A DNA stretch of 23,522 nucleotides from a bacterium (lineage in GTDB: Bacteria; Patescibacteria; Gracilibacteria; 1-14-2-50-48-13). The notes under the pieces are model-generated. The model ran no database searches, was not told where the DNA came from, and saw only the letters and a program-made list of their open reading frames with translations. Shown here piece after piece: positions 1-7,814 of this stretch (positions are counted from its first letter, which is position 1; each line of letters begins with the position of its first letter). Where the stretch lies: contig JAUIFW010000003.1 of the NCBI GenBank assembly GCA_030430105.1, positions 1 through 23,522 on the forward strand, given 5' to 3'. The position numbers and the translations under genes were made by a program.

Positions 1-18
1 CAGGGGAAACTCATTGCT

Positions 19-264
19 ATGGAGATCATCAACTCAGCTATCCGTGTCGTTGCCCTAGGTATATTTGCGAGCATGAGTATGTTTCAGGATTTCTGGATGA
101 TCTTGGTGTTCGCGGCCGTATTATCACTAGCTTCTGCCGTGAGCATGGAGGCACAGAACAAAATTTGGGAAAAGAGGACTTGGGGGCTCTGGGCGATTAA
201 TAGCAGCCATGCGTTTGTGGATGCAGTGATGATTCTAAGTGTGATGACTTACTTCCCTTGGTAA
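19..264 (+). CDS. small hydrophobic membrane protein, unknown family
   Basis: The 81-residue product is mostly hydrophobic. Two or three likely membrane helices can be seen (about residues 5-20, 25-43 and 62-80), with a short charged stretch (MEAQNKIWEKR) at about 43-53 between them and a tryptophan-rich C-terminal half. I do not recognise the family. The ATG at 19 has only a distant AGGGG 12 bases upstream as a possible ribosome site. The frame stays open to base 1, so the true start may lie to the left of the window and the gene may be cut by the edge. It ends in TAA and is followed by a heptamer repeat and a bidirectional terminator shared with proS. Confidence 0.55.
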   Translation: MEIINSAIRVVALGIFASMSMFQDFWMILVFAAVLSLASAVSMEAQNKIWEKRTWGLWAINSSHAFVDAVMILSVMTYFPW

Positions 265-312
265 GAGACACTATTGTACATGGTATCAATGCCTCTAATT
301 TAGGTCGCAACC

Positions 313-354
313 ATTTGATATCTGACATTTGCAATTTGAAATTTGCCATTTAAA
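313..354. repeat. six tandem 7-base units (ATTTGNN)
   Basis: Six consecutive heptamers can be read: ATTTGAT, ATCTGAC, ATTTGCA, ATTTGAA, ATTTGCC, ATTTAAA. The first five bases are nearly fixed and the last two vary. It lies between the first gene and the shared terminator. It resembles the short tandemly repeated heptamers known from cyanobacterial genomes, but the family identity here is unknown. Confidence 0.7.
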
Positions 355-377
355 AAAAGCGCCCTCTGGCGCTTTTT
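352..377. terminator. bidirectional intrinsic terminator
   Basis: A GCGCC/GGCGC stem with a CTCT loop is flanked by seven A on one side and five T on the other, so it can stop transcription from both sides. It sits between the small membrane protein (plus) and proS (minus), one base from the proS stop codon. Confidence 0.85.
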
Positions 378-1802
378 CTAGTAGCTTTTCGCAAACAACC
401 AATCCCCCTTAGCAGGTTCACCCGTGATAAAACACGTAGAATTGGTTGGTGCCTTACCTACCAAATCATGAGGCTGACATCTGGATACCATAGAGTATTT
501 CTCCTTGAGAATCTTTTCGGAATCAGTGGTTTCTGACCAACTAGCAAGGAAGTATCCCTTCTGATTCGCGATCTCATCCATAGACTCGATGCGATGGATA
601 TGCTCCTCCCGGAAGGAGTTCGCTTGTGCAAACAGTGTATCGTGAATCTCCGTCATGAGGGAGCGAACCGTCTCGGCTACCTCGGAGCGCTGCACCTGCA
701 TCTTCTCACCTGTGTCTCGTCGGTACACCGTAACAACTCCATCCTCCGCTTCCTTTCCACCGATTTCGAGACGCACAGGAACACCCTTCACCTCCCAGTG
801 ATTAAACTTATACCCTGGAGACATACCATCTCTATCGTCCATGTGGGTACGAAGTTCAGGGAGCTCGTCTAAGATCCCTTGTGTGTAGCTCATGACCATA
901 TCCTGATTATCTTCTCGACAGATAGGCACGGCAACTACCTGGATAGGGGCAATATTTGGAGGAAGTCTAAGTCCATTGTTATCACCGTGCGCCATAATCA
1001 CCGCACCTATGGTACGCCATGATGCTCCCCAACTATTTTGATGCACTTCATGATCCTGCTCGTCACTTCCTCGATAGGTAATACCAAAGGCCTTGGCAAA
1101 ATTATTCCCTAGATAGTGACTTGTTCCACCCTGGATAGCTCGTCCATCCTTTGCCATCACTTCCACCGTATAGGTATCCACAGCTCCAGCAAACTTCTCC
1201 ATCTCGGATTTACGACCCGCAAAGACAGGAAGCGCAAGCATCTCATTAAAGACCGCTTCATACATATCAAGCATATGCTGTACTTCCTCACGCGCCTCTT
1301 CTTCCGTAGCAAAACAGGTATGTCCCTCCTGCCACTGGAACTCACTCCACCTGAGGAAAGGTCGAGGCCGCATCTCCCAACGCACCGTGTTGGCCCATTG
1401 GTTGATGCGAAGTGGAAGGTCCTTGTAGCTTTGAATTTCCTCAGCAAAATACTTGGAAATCACCACCTCACTGGTTGGGCGAATAGCGAGCTTGTTTACA
1501 AGCTCCTTCCCACCACCATGGGTCACCACCGCAAGCTCTGGCGCAAACCCATCCACGTGATCCGCCTCCCGCTCAATATCCTCCATAGGAATAAAGATGG
1601 GGAAGTACATGTTGTCCACACCATCTTCCTCTATGCGCCGAGCCATATCCTGCTTAATCAAATCCCAGATCTTGTACCCATAGGGTTTCACCACGCCACA
1701 ACCACGAACATCCGAGGGGGCTGAGAGCTCTGCCTCACGGACTACATCAAGGTACCATGCGGAGAAATCCTCCTCCTGTGGGGTGATCACACGCTTCGCC
1801 AT
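378..1802 (-). CDS. proS: prolyl-tRNA synthetase, archaeal/eukaryotic type
   Basis: This cytosolic class II enzyme charges tRNA-Pro with proline. In the 474-residue form, a TSE motif at about 110-112 precedes class II motif 2 (RPRPFLR at about 145 and QEGHT at about 158), a pattern typical of the short eukaryote/archaeal-like ProRS that lacks the bacterial editing insert. The C-terminus ends in a tyrosine (FAKSY), as that subfamily usually does. An ATG at 1874 would add 24 residues of low-complexity sequence. I chose the ATG at 1802 (MAKRVITPQ) because the conserved N-terminus starts there and the length then matches the family. No SD is visible. The stop is TAG. Confidence 0.95.
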   Translation of the reverse strand: MAKRVITPQEEDFSAWYLDVVREAELSAPSDVRGCGVVKPYGYKIWDLIKQDMARRIEEDGVDNMYFPIFIPMEDIEREADHVDGFAPELAVVTHGGGKELVNKLAIRPTSEVVISKYFAEEIQSYKDLPLRINQWANTVRWEMRPRPFLRWSEFQWQEGHTCFATEEEAREEVQHMLDMYEAVFNEMLALPVFAGRKSEMEKFAGAVDTYTVEVMAKDGRAIQGGTSHYLGNNFAKAFGITYRGSDEQDHEVHQNSWGASWRTIGAVIMAHGDNNGLRLPPNIAPIQVVAVPICREDNQDMVMSYTQGILDELPELRTHMDDRDGMSPGYKFNHWEVKGVPVRLEIGGKEAEDGVVTVYRRDTGEKMQVQRSEVAETVRSLMTEIHDTLFAQANSFREEHIHRIESMDEIANQKGYFLASWSETTDSEKILKEKYSMVSRCQPHDLVGKAPTNSTCFITGEPAKGDWLFAKSY

Positions 1803-1895
1803 CGGATCTGGGTAAGAAAAATACGCAGATACTCTACAAGAGGCTACGAGGGAAGAAAAGTGGAAGTGGTGCAATAAGACTCTTCAAAAGTCTAT

Positions 1896-1924
1896 TTGAC
1901 ATTTGTATGTGGGCAATCTAGGAA
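1896..1924 (+). promoter_or_regulatory. sigma70-like promoter
   Basis: TTGACA (1896-1901) is followed after 17 bases by TAGGAA (1919-1924). The -35 is perfect and the -10 is weak. A small inverted repeat (AGACT/AGTCT, about 1878-1893) lies just upstream. It drives the 1952 gene. Confidence 0.55.
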
Positions 1925-1951
1925 TATCAGGAAAACATAAGGAGGAGATGT

Positions 1952-2467
1952 ATGGATATCATAGATGTCTATGAGGCTGTAAAACAGTGGGACGTGAAAG
2001 GGCGTGATCTGGAGGACATGTATCTGGATACTGAGCGGTACATTTTAGACCGGCTTATCCAAATGCAGTCTGCACTGGAAAAAGAGAAAGCAAAGGAAAT
2101 GGATGCTGCTGTGGTGGAAGTCATTACTGATCCTGAGGATCTAACAGTATTTAGTGGCGTATTGAAGCTTGCATGTTCTTATCACACGACACAAAAAACT
2201 TTTGGGTATGAGTATGTCAGACCAGAGGTTCGAGAGGTGTTGAAGCGCATAGATGCCTATAGTGATGGTGGTGCGAAGCGGCTACTGCTAGAGGTGCCAA
2301 AGCGCTATGGGGATTTGCAAAAACTTTGTAGCAGGCATAGGCATGAATTCTCCATCGCTCAAAAACAACTAAAAGAAGGGAAAGTATTTAAACAATTTCT
2401 GCCAGAAAACACAACAATCCACGATATGATCCGTGAAGCACTGCCCGTGCTCATGGTCACCAACTAG
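1952..2467 (+). CDS. hypothetical protein, 171 aa
   Basis: I do not recognise this family. The protein is charged and predicted mostly helical, with a likely amphipathic helix at about residues 15-55 (rich in E, K and L) and no signal peptide or membrane segment, so it is probably cytosolic. The start is well supported: AAGGAGG at 1939-1945, six bases before the ATG. It forms a single-gene unit with its own TTGACA promoter and a UUCG-type terminator immediately after the TAG stop. The next gene has the same design (own promoter, strong SD, own terminator), but I see no convincing sequence similarity between the two products. Confidence 0.85.
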   Translation: MDIIDVYEAVKQWDVKGRDLEDMYLDTERYILDRLIQMQSALEKEKAKEMDAAVVEVITDPEDLTVFSGVLKLACSYHTTQKTFGYEYVRPEVREVLKRIDAYSDGGAKRLLLEVPKRYGDLQKLCSRHRHEFSIAQKQLKEGKVFKQFLPENTTIHDMIREALPVLMVTN

Positions 2468-2489
2468 CCCCTTCGGGGGTTTCTTTTTT
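2466..2489 (+). terminator. intrinsic terminator with UUCG loop
   Basis: CCCC-TTCG-GGGG is followed by a T-rich tract (tttcttttttt-like, 2480-2489). It overlaps the end of the TAG stop of the 1952 gene. Confidence 0.85.
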
Positions 2490-2498
2490 GTAAAAATA

Positions 2499-2527
2499 TT
2501 GTGGAATAGGAAATGAAGCCATAGTAT
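2499..2527 (+). promoter_or_regulatory. sigma70-like promoter
   Basis: TTGTGG (2499-2504), a 17-base spacer, then TAGTAT (2522-2527). It lies 29 bases upstream of the GTG start of the 2557 gene. Confidence 0.5.
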
Positions 2528-2556
2528 AGGGAAAATAAACAACGAGGAGAACGATT

Positions 2557-3510
2557 GTGGATAAACATATCAATGTATCAGATCTGATAGGTCTCTATGA
2601 GCGAACCTTTAAGGTAAGTGATGATCCAAATCAACATTGGGAGAACAAGGAGGCGGATGATCACTTAGATCATAGCGCAGTCTTGATGCTGTGGACGCAG
2701 CAAAGGAAATATCGAGAAAAAGCCCTAGCTTGGATGAAGAAGCATTCGACAACCAAGCAACTGGAGTATGCTCTACGAAAAAACGGTGTGTGGGATCTGC
2801 TTCTCACCTTCCTTCAAAAGAAAGATGTTGAGTACAAGGGTATCTACAAAGTTGGTCGAGCATACGTGAATGCTTTAGAGGAACAGATGCAGATCGACCC
2901 GTTTGTGATAGCTGCGGATATGGACCTTATACTCGATAGCTTGACACTGAAGGCTGCTTCCTTTGCTGAATGCAAGGGGGTATGGGATTTGTTGGTCGAC
3001 TACCGAAAGGCACTCATGAAAGGGAGTGATGAAAGAGCGTTTATGTATGAGGCTCTAGAAGACATAGGGGAAGCAGAAGACCGAATGGAAGGACTAGAAA
3101 ATACTCGCCTAGAAACTGATCCCCTATGTGGGTTAGATAAGGAGGAATTGAAGACCCATGAAGTTCTACATCAGTGCCTGAAAGCTTGTGCCTCTGAGGA
3201 TGATTTGACGGAGCTATTTCATTTACTTGTAGTGCGAGACAGAATTTTACGTCCATTGTTCGGCACGTTGCTCGAGAAGCTACAGGCCTACGGGACCAAT
3301 GAGATGAGGGCAGAAATGTTCCTAGAGTACGCGGCAATCATGTCAGAACAAGAAGGAGATAGGCTCCTTGAGGCAATCAAACTGGCTGAAGTTCCATCCA
3401 TGTTGCTGCTCATACTCGGAGACTCACAAGATGTTCCGGAAAGATTTCTAGAAGAAATCCACAAACATATAAAGAATGATACGCGCATAGCGACGTACCA
3501 CGCATTGTAA
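2557..3510 (+). CDS. hypothetical protein, 317 aa
   Basis: I do not recognise this protein. It is acidic, predicted almost entirely helical, rich in leucine and glutamate, and has no signal peptide or membrane segment. It has a helical-repeat or bundle look, but no motif that names a fold. The start is GTG, chosen because a GAGGAG SD lies at 2544-2549 with normal spacing and the frame has no better ATG. It is an isolated single-gene unit with its own promoter and a strong terminator just downstream (3523-3546), so its function cannot be read from operon partners. Confidence 0.8.
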   Translation: MDKHINVSDLIGLYERTFKVSDDPNQHWENKEADDHLDHSAVLMLWTQQRKYREKALAWMKKHSTTKQLEYALRKNGVWDLLLTFLQKKDVEYKGIYKVGRAYVNALEEQMQIDPFVIAADMDLILDSLTLKAASFAECKGVWDLLVDYRKALMKGSDERAFMYEALEDIGEAEDRMEGLENTRLETDPLCGLDKEELKTHEVLHQCLKACASEDDLTELFHLLVVRDRILRPLFGTLLEKLQAYGTNEMRAEMFLEYAAIMSEQEGDRLLEAIKLAEVPSMLLLILGDSQDVPERFLEEIHKHIKNDTRIATYHAL

Positions 3511-3522
3511 TCACAAGAAATA

Positions 3523-3546
3523 CCCGCCACCAAGGCGGGCTTTTTT
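3523..3546 (+). terminator. intrinsic terminator
   Basis: CCCGCC-accaa-GGCGGG stem followed by C and six T. It ends the 2557 unit. Confidence 0.9.
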
Positions 3547-3551
3547 ATACC

Positions 3552-3579
3552 TTGCTCAATCTCAAAAACCCCCTATAGT
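3552..3579 (+). promoter_or_regulatory. typA promoter
   Basis: TTGCTC (3552-3557), a 16-base spacer, then TATAGT (3574-3579). A transcript starting about 7 bases later would have a short leader of about 18 bases without an SD. Confidence 0.5.
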
Positions 3580-3603
3580 AGCCAGGATTTACTGACCCAA
3601 CCT

Positions 3604-5403
3604 ATGGATATTCGAAATATCGCCATCATTGCCCATGTAGACCATGGGAAAACCACCCTTGTGGATGCACTGCTTACCCAAGGAGGAGCCTTTTCAGCCC
3701 ACCAGGAAGTGGAGGAGCTTGCTATGGACTCCAACGAGCTTGAAAAGGAGCGTGGTATTACCATCTACTCCAAGCCAGCCTCTATCATGTATGAGGGGAC
3801 CAAGATCAATATCGTTGATACGCCAGGCCATGCGGACTTCGGATCTGAGGTAGAGCGAATTCTTCGTACGGTTGGCTGTGTACTACTCCTTGTCGATGCC
3901 TACGAGGGACCTATGCCGCAGACGAGATTTGTACTGAAAAAGTCTCTAGAGCTTGGACTCAAGCCTATCGTGTTGCTCAATAAGATTGATAAGCCTATGG
4001 CGAGGCCAGATGAGGTGCTCAATATGGTATTTGACCTATTCGCAGAACTTGGAGCTGACGATGAGCAGCTTGATTTCCCGTACCTCTACACGATAGGTAA
4101 GGATGGAATTGCAAAGAAGACACTGGATGATGATGCAACGGATCTCTCAGCGCTCTTTGACTTAGTGATGGAAAAGGTGCCACTGGCTAATGGAAATGAA
4201 GATCAGCCACTCAGGTTCCAGCCTTCCAACCTAGACTATGATAATTATCTAGGACGACTTGCGGTTGGGCGAGTGTTTGACGGTGTGGTAAAGGCCGGGC
4301 AGCAGGTGCTGATCAAGAATGCTAAGGGTGAGCTACGAAGAGGAAAGGTTTCGAAACTTATGGTGTACCAAGGAATGAGCCGGGTGGAGGTGCAGGAGGC
4401 TTCTGCTGGTGATATTTGTGTCCTTGCGGGTATGCCAGATATTTTCGTTGGAGAGACGATTTGTATGGATGAAGGAGCTGAGCCGCTTCCAGATATCGCG
4501 GTGGATCCACCAACGATCTCCATGACCTTCTTGGTGAACTCCTCTCCGTTTGCAGGGCGAGAAGGAAAATTTGTGACAACGCGGCATATCAAGGATAGGC
4601 TAGATCGAGAGCTCGAGACCAACGTAGGCTTGCAGGTTGAGCAGGTAGAGGGGCAGGATGCATACAAGGTTTCTGGACGAGGAGAGATGCATATTGCCGT
4701 ATTGGTAGAGCAGATGCGCCGAGAGGGGTTTGAGCTTTCCGTATCAAAGCCGCAGGTATTGATGCAAGATACTGAGGAGGGAAGAATGGAGCCTTGTGAG
4801 TATGCTGTAGTAGAGGTGCCAGATGATTTTGCTGGTACGGTGATCGAAAAGCTTGGAAAACGAAAGGGAACCATGAAGAATATGCAGACGGAAAATGGGG
4901 TGACTCGCATGGAGTACGAGATCCCAACGCGAGGACTGCTAGGTTTCCGCTCAGAATTTATTGTAGATACCAAGGGTAATGGAATCCTGACGCACAGCTT
5001 TCTGAAGTATGTCCCATACCAGGGAGAAATACAGGGAAGAAATGTTGGGTCTATGATTTCAGGAGTACAAGGAACAACCCTTGCGTACTCTCTTTGGAAC
5101 CTACAGGATCGAGGACCACTCTTTGTGGGGCCTCAGACAGATGTGTACGAAGGCATGATTATTGGAGAGCATCTCAAAGGGGATGACCTTGTGGTTAATC
5201 CGACGAAGGGAAAGCAACTTACCAATGTCCGTGCAAGTGGATCTGATGATGCTGTAACGCTTACACCACACAAGAAAATGACCCTCGAGGAGGCACTCGA
5301 GTATATCGAAGACGATGAGTATGTGGAGGTGACGCCTGAAAATATTCGGCTAAGAAAGAAATGGCTCACGGAGAACGAGAGAAAGAGAAATCGAAAGGGA
5401 TAA
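3604..5403 (+). CDS. typA: ribosome-associated GTPase TypA/BipA
   Basis: This translational GTPase of the EF-G superfamily binds the ribosome and supports 50S assembly and stress adaptation. The G domain is complete: AHVDHGKT (10-17), switch I GITI (51-54), DTPGHADF (72-79) and NKID (126-129). Domain II and the EF-G III/V-like domains follow, then the TypA-specific C-terminus with GLLGFRSEF and the NVRASGSDD loop. The length of 599 residues is normal for the family. The ATG at 3604 gives the usual N-terminus ([16 protein letters not shown]) and no SD is present, so initiation is on a short SD-less leader. It is a single-gene unit ending at a bidirectional terminator. Confidence 0.97.
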   Translation: MDIRNIAIIAHVDHGKTTLVDALLTQGGAFSAHQEVEELAMDSNELEKERGITIYSKPASIMYEGTKINIVDTPGHADFGSEVERILRTVGCVLLLVDAYEGPMPQTRFVLKKSLELGLKPIVLLNKIDKPMARPDEVLNMVFDLFAELGADDEQLDFPYLYTIGKDGIAKKTLDDDATDLSALFDLVMEKVPLANGNEDQPLRFQPSNLDYDNYLGRLAVGRVFDGVVKAGQQVLIKNAKGELRRGKVSKLMVYQGMSRVEVQEASAGDICVLAGMPDIFVGETICMDEGAEPLPDIAVDPPTISMTFLVNSSPFAGREGKFVTTRHIKDRLDRELETNVGLQVEQVEGQDAYKVSGRGEMHIAVLVEQMRREGFELSVSKPQVLMQDTEEGRMEPCEYAVVEVPDDFAGTVIEKLGKRKGTMKNMQTENGVTRMEYEIPTRGLLGFRSEFIVDTKGNGILTHSFLKYVPYQGEIQGRNVGSMISGVQGTTLAYSLWNLQDRGPLFVGPQTDVYEGMIIGEHLKGDDLVVNPTKGKQLTNVRASGSDDAVTLTPHKKMTLEEALEYIEDDEYVEVTPENIRLRKKWLTENERKRNRKG

Positions 5404-5406
5404 GAG

Positions 5407-5435
5407 AAAACCGCTTCCATCGAAGCGGTTTTTTT
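5407..5435. terminator. bidirectional intrinsic terminator
   Basis: AAAACCGCTTC-catc-GAAGCGGTTTT with a seven-T tail. It serves typA and the convergent coiled-coil gene, whose stop is at 5442. Confidence 0.9.
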
Positions 5436-5441
5436 GTTGGT

Positions 5442-6218
5442 CTACACGTCCATTTGTTTTGCGGATCGGTAGGCCTCATAAATATTTGTGGATGAAAACT
5501 GGATCCATTGGTTGTAGAAGACAGTTTCTTTTGCAAGCCCTTCCTCAGAGATCACGTCCTTTCCGTGCTCGAGGTAATCCTGAAGGAGTTCTAGCATCTC
5601 TTGGTAGGTGGAACGCTGTAGCTCAATCACTTTAAGGTCCGTTTTGCATGGTGCAACGATTGCTTCATGAAGCTCCTGAATCTGCTCAAGGTACTCCTCT
5701 GGTGTGGAGGGGGCTCTTGAGAGAAAGGGGAGTTCAAGACTAGTATCATCGGGATCCTGTGGGTCAATCTCTGTAAGTCCCTTCAGCTCTCGGAAGGATG
5801 TGAGAATGAGCTGCTGGCGATCCGTAGGTATAAATTCTATTTCCGCTTCGGCAATCTCTTGCGTCTCATCTGCGAAGAGTTGCAAGAGTACGTCGATAGC
5901 GGAACTTTGAAGCTCCAGGAGCTCTGTATCAAAGTTTGCTCGCAATTCCATATGAATTTCGAGCTTTGTGGTTGTGGAGCATAGTGATTCCAGCTGCTTT
6001 TTTTGCTGGTCGAGCAGTGCAATAAAGTGAGGAAGTACAAATAATGCGTCCTCGATATCCTTGTACTCATCTAGCAAGTCCTGGAGAGTATCCATATGCT
6101 CACCCATGAGTTCCGGGCTTGCCTGGCCTTCCTTTTTCACCTGTTCCTTGTAGGCTTCGCTAGCCTTTTCAAACTCCTCCGCAAACTGATGAAGTCGCTC
6201 TTCCTTAGATGGGTCCAT
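5442..6218 (-). CDS. hypothetical acidic coiled-coil protein, 258 aa
   Basis: No family recognised. The protein is strongly acidic and predicted nearly all helical, with long heptad-like stretches (about residues 5-60 and 85-125), and lacks a signal peptide or membrane helix. A soluble coiled-coil or helical-bundle protein is likely. The start is firm: AAAGGAGT (complement of 6225-6232) lies six bases upstream of the ATG. The minus-strand promoter at 6257-6284 and the terminator shared with typA bound it as a single-gene unit. The stop is TAG. Confidence 0.85.
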   Translation of the reverse strand: MDPSKEERLHQFAEEFEKASEAYKEQVKKEGQASPELMGEHMDTLQDLLDEYKDIEDALFVLPHFIALLDQQKKQLESLCSTTTKLEIHMELRANFDTELLELQSSAIDVLLQLFADETQEIAEAEIEFIPTDRQQLILTSFRELKGLTEIDPQDPDDTSLELPFLSRAPSTPEEYLEQIQELHEAIVAPCKTDLKVIELQRSTYQEMLELLQDYLEHGKDVISEEGLAKETVFYNQWIQFSSTNIYEAYRSAKQMDV

Positions 6219-6256
6219 GGCTGGACTCCTTTCTGTGTATGTTTTAAAACGTTATA

Positions 6257-6284
6257 AGGGTAGGGTCAAATGCATATATGTCAA
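6257..6284 (-). promoter_or_regulatory. promoter of the coiled-coil gene
   Basis: On the minus strand, TTGACA (complement of 6279-6284), a 16-base spacer, then TACCCT (complement of 6257-6262). The -35 is perfect and the -10 is poor. A GTTTTAAAAC palindrome (6241-6250) lies downstream, in the leader. Confidence 0.4.
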
Positions 6285-6289
6285 CCGCC

Positions 6290-6318
6290 TTGTAAGGAAA
6301 ACAGGCACTCAGTAAACT
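6290..6318 (+). promoter_or_regulatory. candidate lipoprotein promoter
   Basis: TTGTAA (6290-6295), a 17-base spacer, then TAAACT (6313-6318). An alternative -10, TATAGT, lies at 6322-6327 but has no matching -35. Confidence 0.35.
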
Positions 6319-6344
6319 ACATATAGTATTCATAACACAGAAAA

Positions 6345-7181
6345 ATGAACAGAATGCTACTTGGAGTTCTTGCAAGCAGCGTGCTACTAGCGTCTTGTGG
6401 AGGCTCACAAACAACCATGACTTTTGACGGAAGCAATCTTCAGGGCGGAGATAGCTTCAAGGTGTCCTTTGAGACCAGCGCAGGCATCACGGAGACCGCA
6501 TGGATAGGTATTGTGCCTGCTGGAGCTGCTGAGGCTGAAGCTGAGGCGGATAAGGTAGATTTGGATTATGCCTATGTGGAAGGGAAGGAAGAAGGTGAGG
6601 TGACCCTAGATGTGCCACTCTCGGGAGGAGCCTTTGAAGTGCGTTTTTATAGCAGCGATGATCCAAAGCTAGGGCAGCTACTTGCTGCGCAGACCTTTAG
6701 TGCCAGCGAGGCTGAGGCGACAGAGATTCCTGGAGACCTTGTGGAGCTTCGTTTGGAAAAGGAAGTATTTGCGCCAGGGGAAATGATAAAGGTAGATATT
6801 CTCCTGCCGGAAGCACCTATTCCTGGACTAGATGCGACAGGATGGATAGGAGTAGTTCCCTCAAATATAGAACATGGTTCTGAGGAACTCAACGATCAGC
6901 ATGATACTACCTTCGAGCGCCTAGCAACACCTAGATCGTCTGCACTAGAATTGCAGGCTCCATCAACACCAGGAAGCTACGATATCAGAGTACATACCTC
7001 AGATACTAATGGCGTAGAAGTAGGATTCATCACATTTACGGTAGAAGGAGAGGCTATAGAAGCTACCGATACTATGTCTGATACAAGTGAAGCTTCAGAG
7101 GCAGAAGAAGCACTAGAAGATGGTGCAATAGACGAAGCAGATCTAGATATCATGGAAGACCCCTCAAACGAAAACAATTAA
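6345..7181 (+). CDS. lipoprotein with duplicated beta-type domain
   Basis: The N-terminus is a lipoprotein signal: MNRMLLG, a hydrophobic core, and a lipobox LAS with the lipidated Cys at residue 18 followed by GG. The mature protein contains two copies of one domain, about 24-120 and 131-234. Each has a WIG(I/V)VP motif (52-58 and 166-172) and ends with a strand of the form FEVRFYSSD (97-105) or YDIRVHTSD (212-220). The pattern suggests an Ig-like or C2-like beta sandwich, with WIG resembling the motif of SKICH-type and phosphatase N-terminal domains; that link is only a suggestion. The last 45 residues are a Glu/Asp/Ser/Ala-rich tail. No SD is visible. Function unknown; probably membrane-anchored on the outer face. 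Confidence 0.85.
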   Translation: MNRMLLGVLASSVLLASCGGSQTTMTFDGSNLQGGDSFKVSFETSAGITETAWIGIVPAGAAEAEAEADKVDLDYAYVEGKEEGEVTLDVPLSGGAFEVRFYSSDDPKLGQLLAAQTFSASEAEATEIPGDLVELRLEKEVFAPGEMIKVDILLPEAPIPGLDATGWIGVVPSNIEHGSEELNDQHDTTFERLATPRSSALELQAPSTPGSYDIRVHTSDTNGVEVGFITFTVEGEAIEATDTMSDTSEASEAEEALEDGAIDEADLDIMEDPSNENN

Positions 7182-7216
7182 TAACTATTCATTACTAATT
7201 GCATAATTATTAATTG
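7175..7216. repeat. AT-rich heptamer-like repeat with terminal inverted arms
   Basis: The 42-base block starts with CAATTAATAA and ends with its exact reverse complement TTATTAATTG. Inside it, 7-base units of the type TTANTAA can be followed (TTAATAA, CTATTCA, TTACTAA, TTGCATA, then TTATTAA after one extra base). It spans the lipoprotein stop codon and directly abuts the next terminator. Confidence 0.45.
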
Positions 7217-7249
7217 AAAAAAGACCGCTTCGAGAGAAGCGGTCTTTTT
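7217..7249. terminator. bidirectional intrinsic terminator
   Basis: GACCGCTTC-gaga-GAAGCGGTC stem with a run of six A before and five T after. It lies between the lipoprotein (plus) and the RRM gene (minus). Confidence 0.92.
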
Positions 7250-7252
7250 ACT

Positions 7253-7609
7253 TTATGCAAGCGGCTCATCATCATCCATGATGCTAGGTGCATCCTCCGC
7301 AGGAGCTGTAGTCTCAGCTCTGTCTTCACGAGGAGCGTACTCTCGTCGCTCTCCGTCATCCTCTCGAGGCTGCGCCTCGTTGACCACGAGTTCTCTCTCC
7401 ATCCACTCGGAACCGTTCATTTCCTCGATGGCTTTTTCACCATCCTCTCGGTTCACAAACTCAATGAAACCAAACCCACGTGAACGAGACTTGTTTTCTC
7501 GCTCAAGAATAACAGTAGATCGTCCAACTTCACCGAACTTCTCAAAGTGCTCACGAAGCTGCTTTCCACGTACTGACCATGGAAGGTTTCCCACAAACAA
7601 TGTAATCAT
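7253..7609 (-). CDS. single-RRM RNA-binding protein
   Basis: The 118-residue protein is one RNA-recognition motif plus an acidic tail. RNP2 is LFVGNL (residues 4-9) and RNP1 is SRGFGFIEF (about 44-52), both intact with the aromatic residues that stack on RNA bases. The tail from about residue 80 is rich in E, D, R and A and likely disordered. Such proteins bind single-stranded RNA; in bacteria they are typical of cyanobacteria and several other groups, often as cold-shock or post-transcriptional factors. The ATG at 7607-7609 was chosen because the RRM begins at residue 3 (MITLFVGNL); the longer frame to 7684 adds 25 residues unlike the family. A weak AGGA precedes the start. Confidence 0.92.
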   Translation of the reverse strand: MITLFVGNLPWSVRGKQLREHFEKFGEVGRSTVILERENKSRSRGFGFIEFVNREDGEKAIEEMNGSEWMERELVVNEAQPREDDGERREYAPREDRAETTAPAEDAPSIMDDDEPLA

Positions 7610-7761
7610 AATCCTAAAACTTAGAGATAAACGTGGACTCGAGTTGCTCCTCCAGTGCGAAGCATCCGTATGGGCGCTATTCACCTAGCCGATCAACCTC
7701 ATCCTCATGGAATATACCACAAGGAAGCACTATGGGAAGAGAAATGGGACGGTAAAAAAGC

Positions 7762-7791
7762 TTGATGTTTTCTTATTAATAATTATTATCA
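7762..7791 (+). promoter_or_regulatory. peroxide-operon promoter with overlapping Fur/PerR-type box
   Basis: TTGATG (7762-7767), 16 bases, then TATTAT (7784-7789) make a good promoter. Bases 7777-7791 match the 7-1-7 Fur box TGATAATNATTATCA at 13 of 14 defined positions and the PerR box TTATAATNATTATAA at 12 of 14. The box contains a perfect 12-base palindrome (7777-7788) and covers the -10. Repression of the operon by its own first product is inferred. Caution: the stretch 7773-7800 can also be read as TA-rich heptamers like those at 7175-7216. Confidence 0.6.
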
Positions 7792-7814
7792 ATTAGGAAT
7801 TTATATACGAAAGC

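Noticed and set aside
1116..1724. Plus-strand open frame (202 codons) opposite proS
   Set aside because: It lies wholly inside conserved proS sequence and has a His/Leu-rich shadow composition with no SD.
1803..1874. Longer start for proS
   Set aside because: The added 24 residues are not part of the family and have no SD.
4245..4973. Long minus-strand open frame (242 codons) inside typA
   Set aside because: It is antisense to conserved typA codons, the product is Ser/Thr/Pro-rich low-complexity sequence without any motif, and no promoter or SD stands before it.
3604..5403. UGA read as glycine or tryptophan throughout the window (codes 25 or 4)
   Set aside because: Conserved genes such as typA, proS and the symporter are full length without any in-frame UGA, and UGG and GGN serve all Trp and Gly positions, so frequent sense use of UGA is excluded here.
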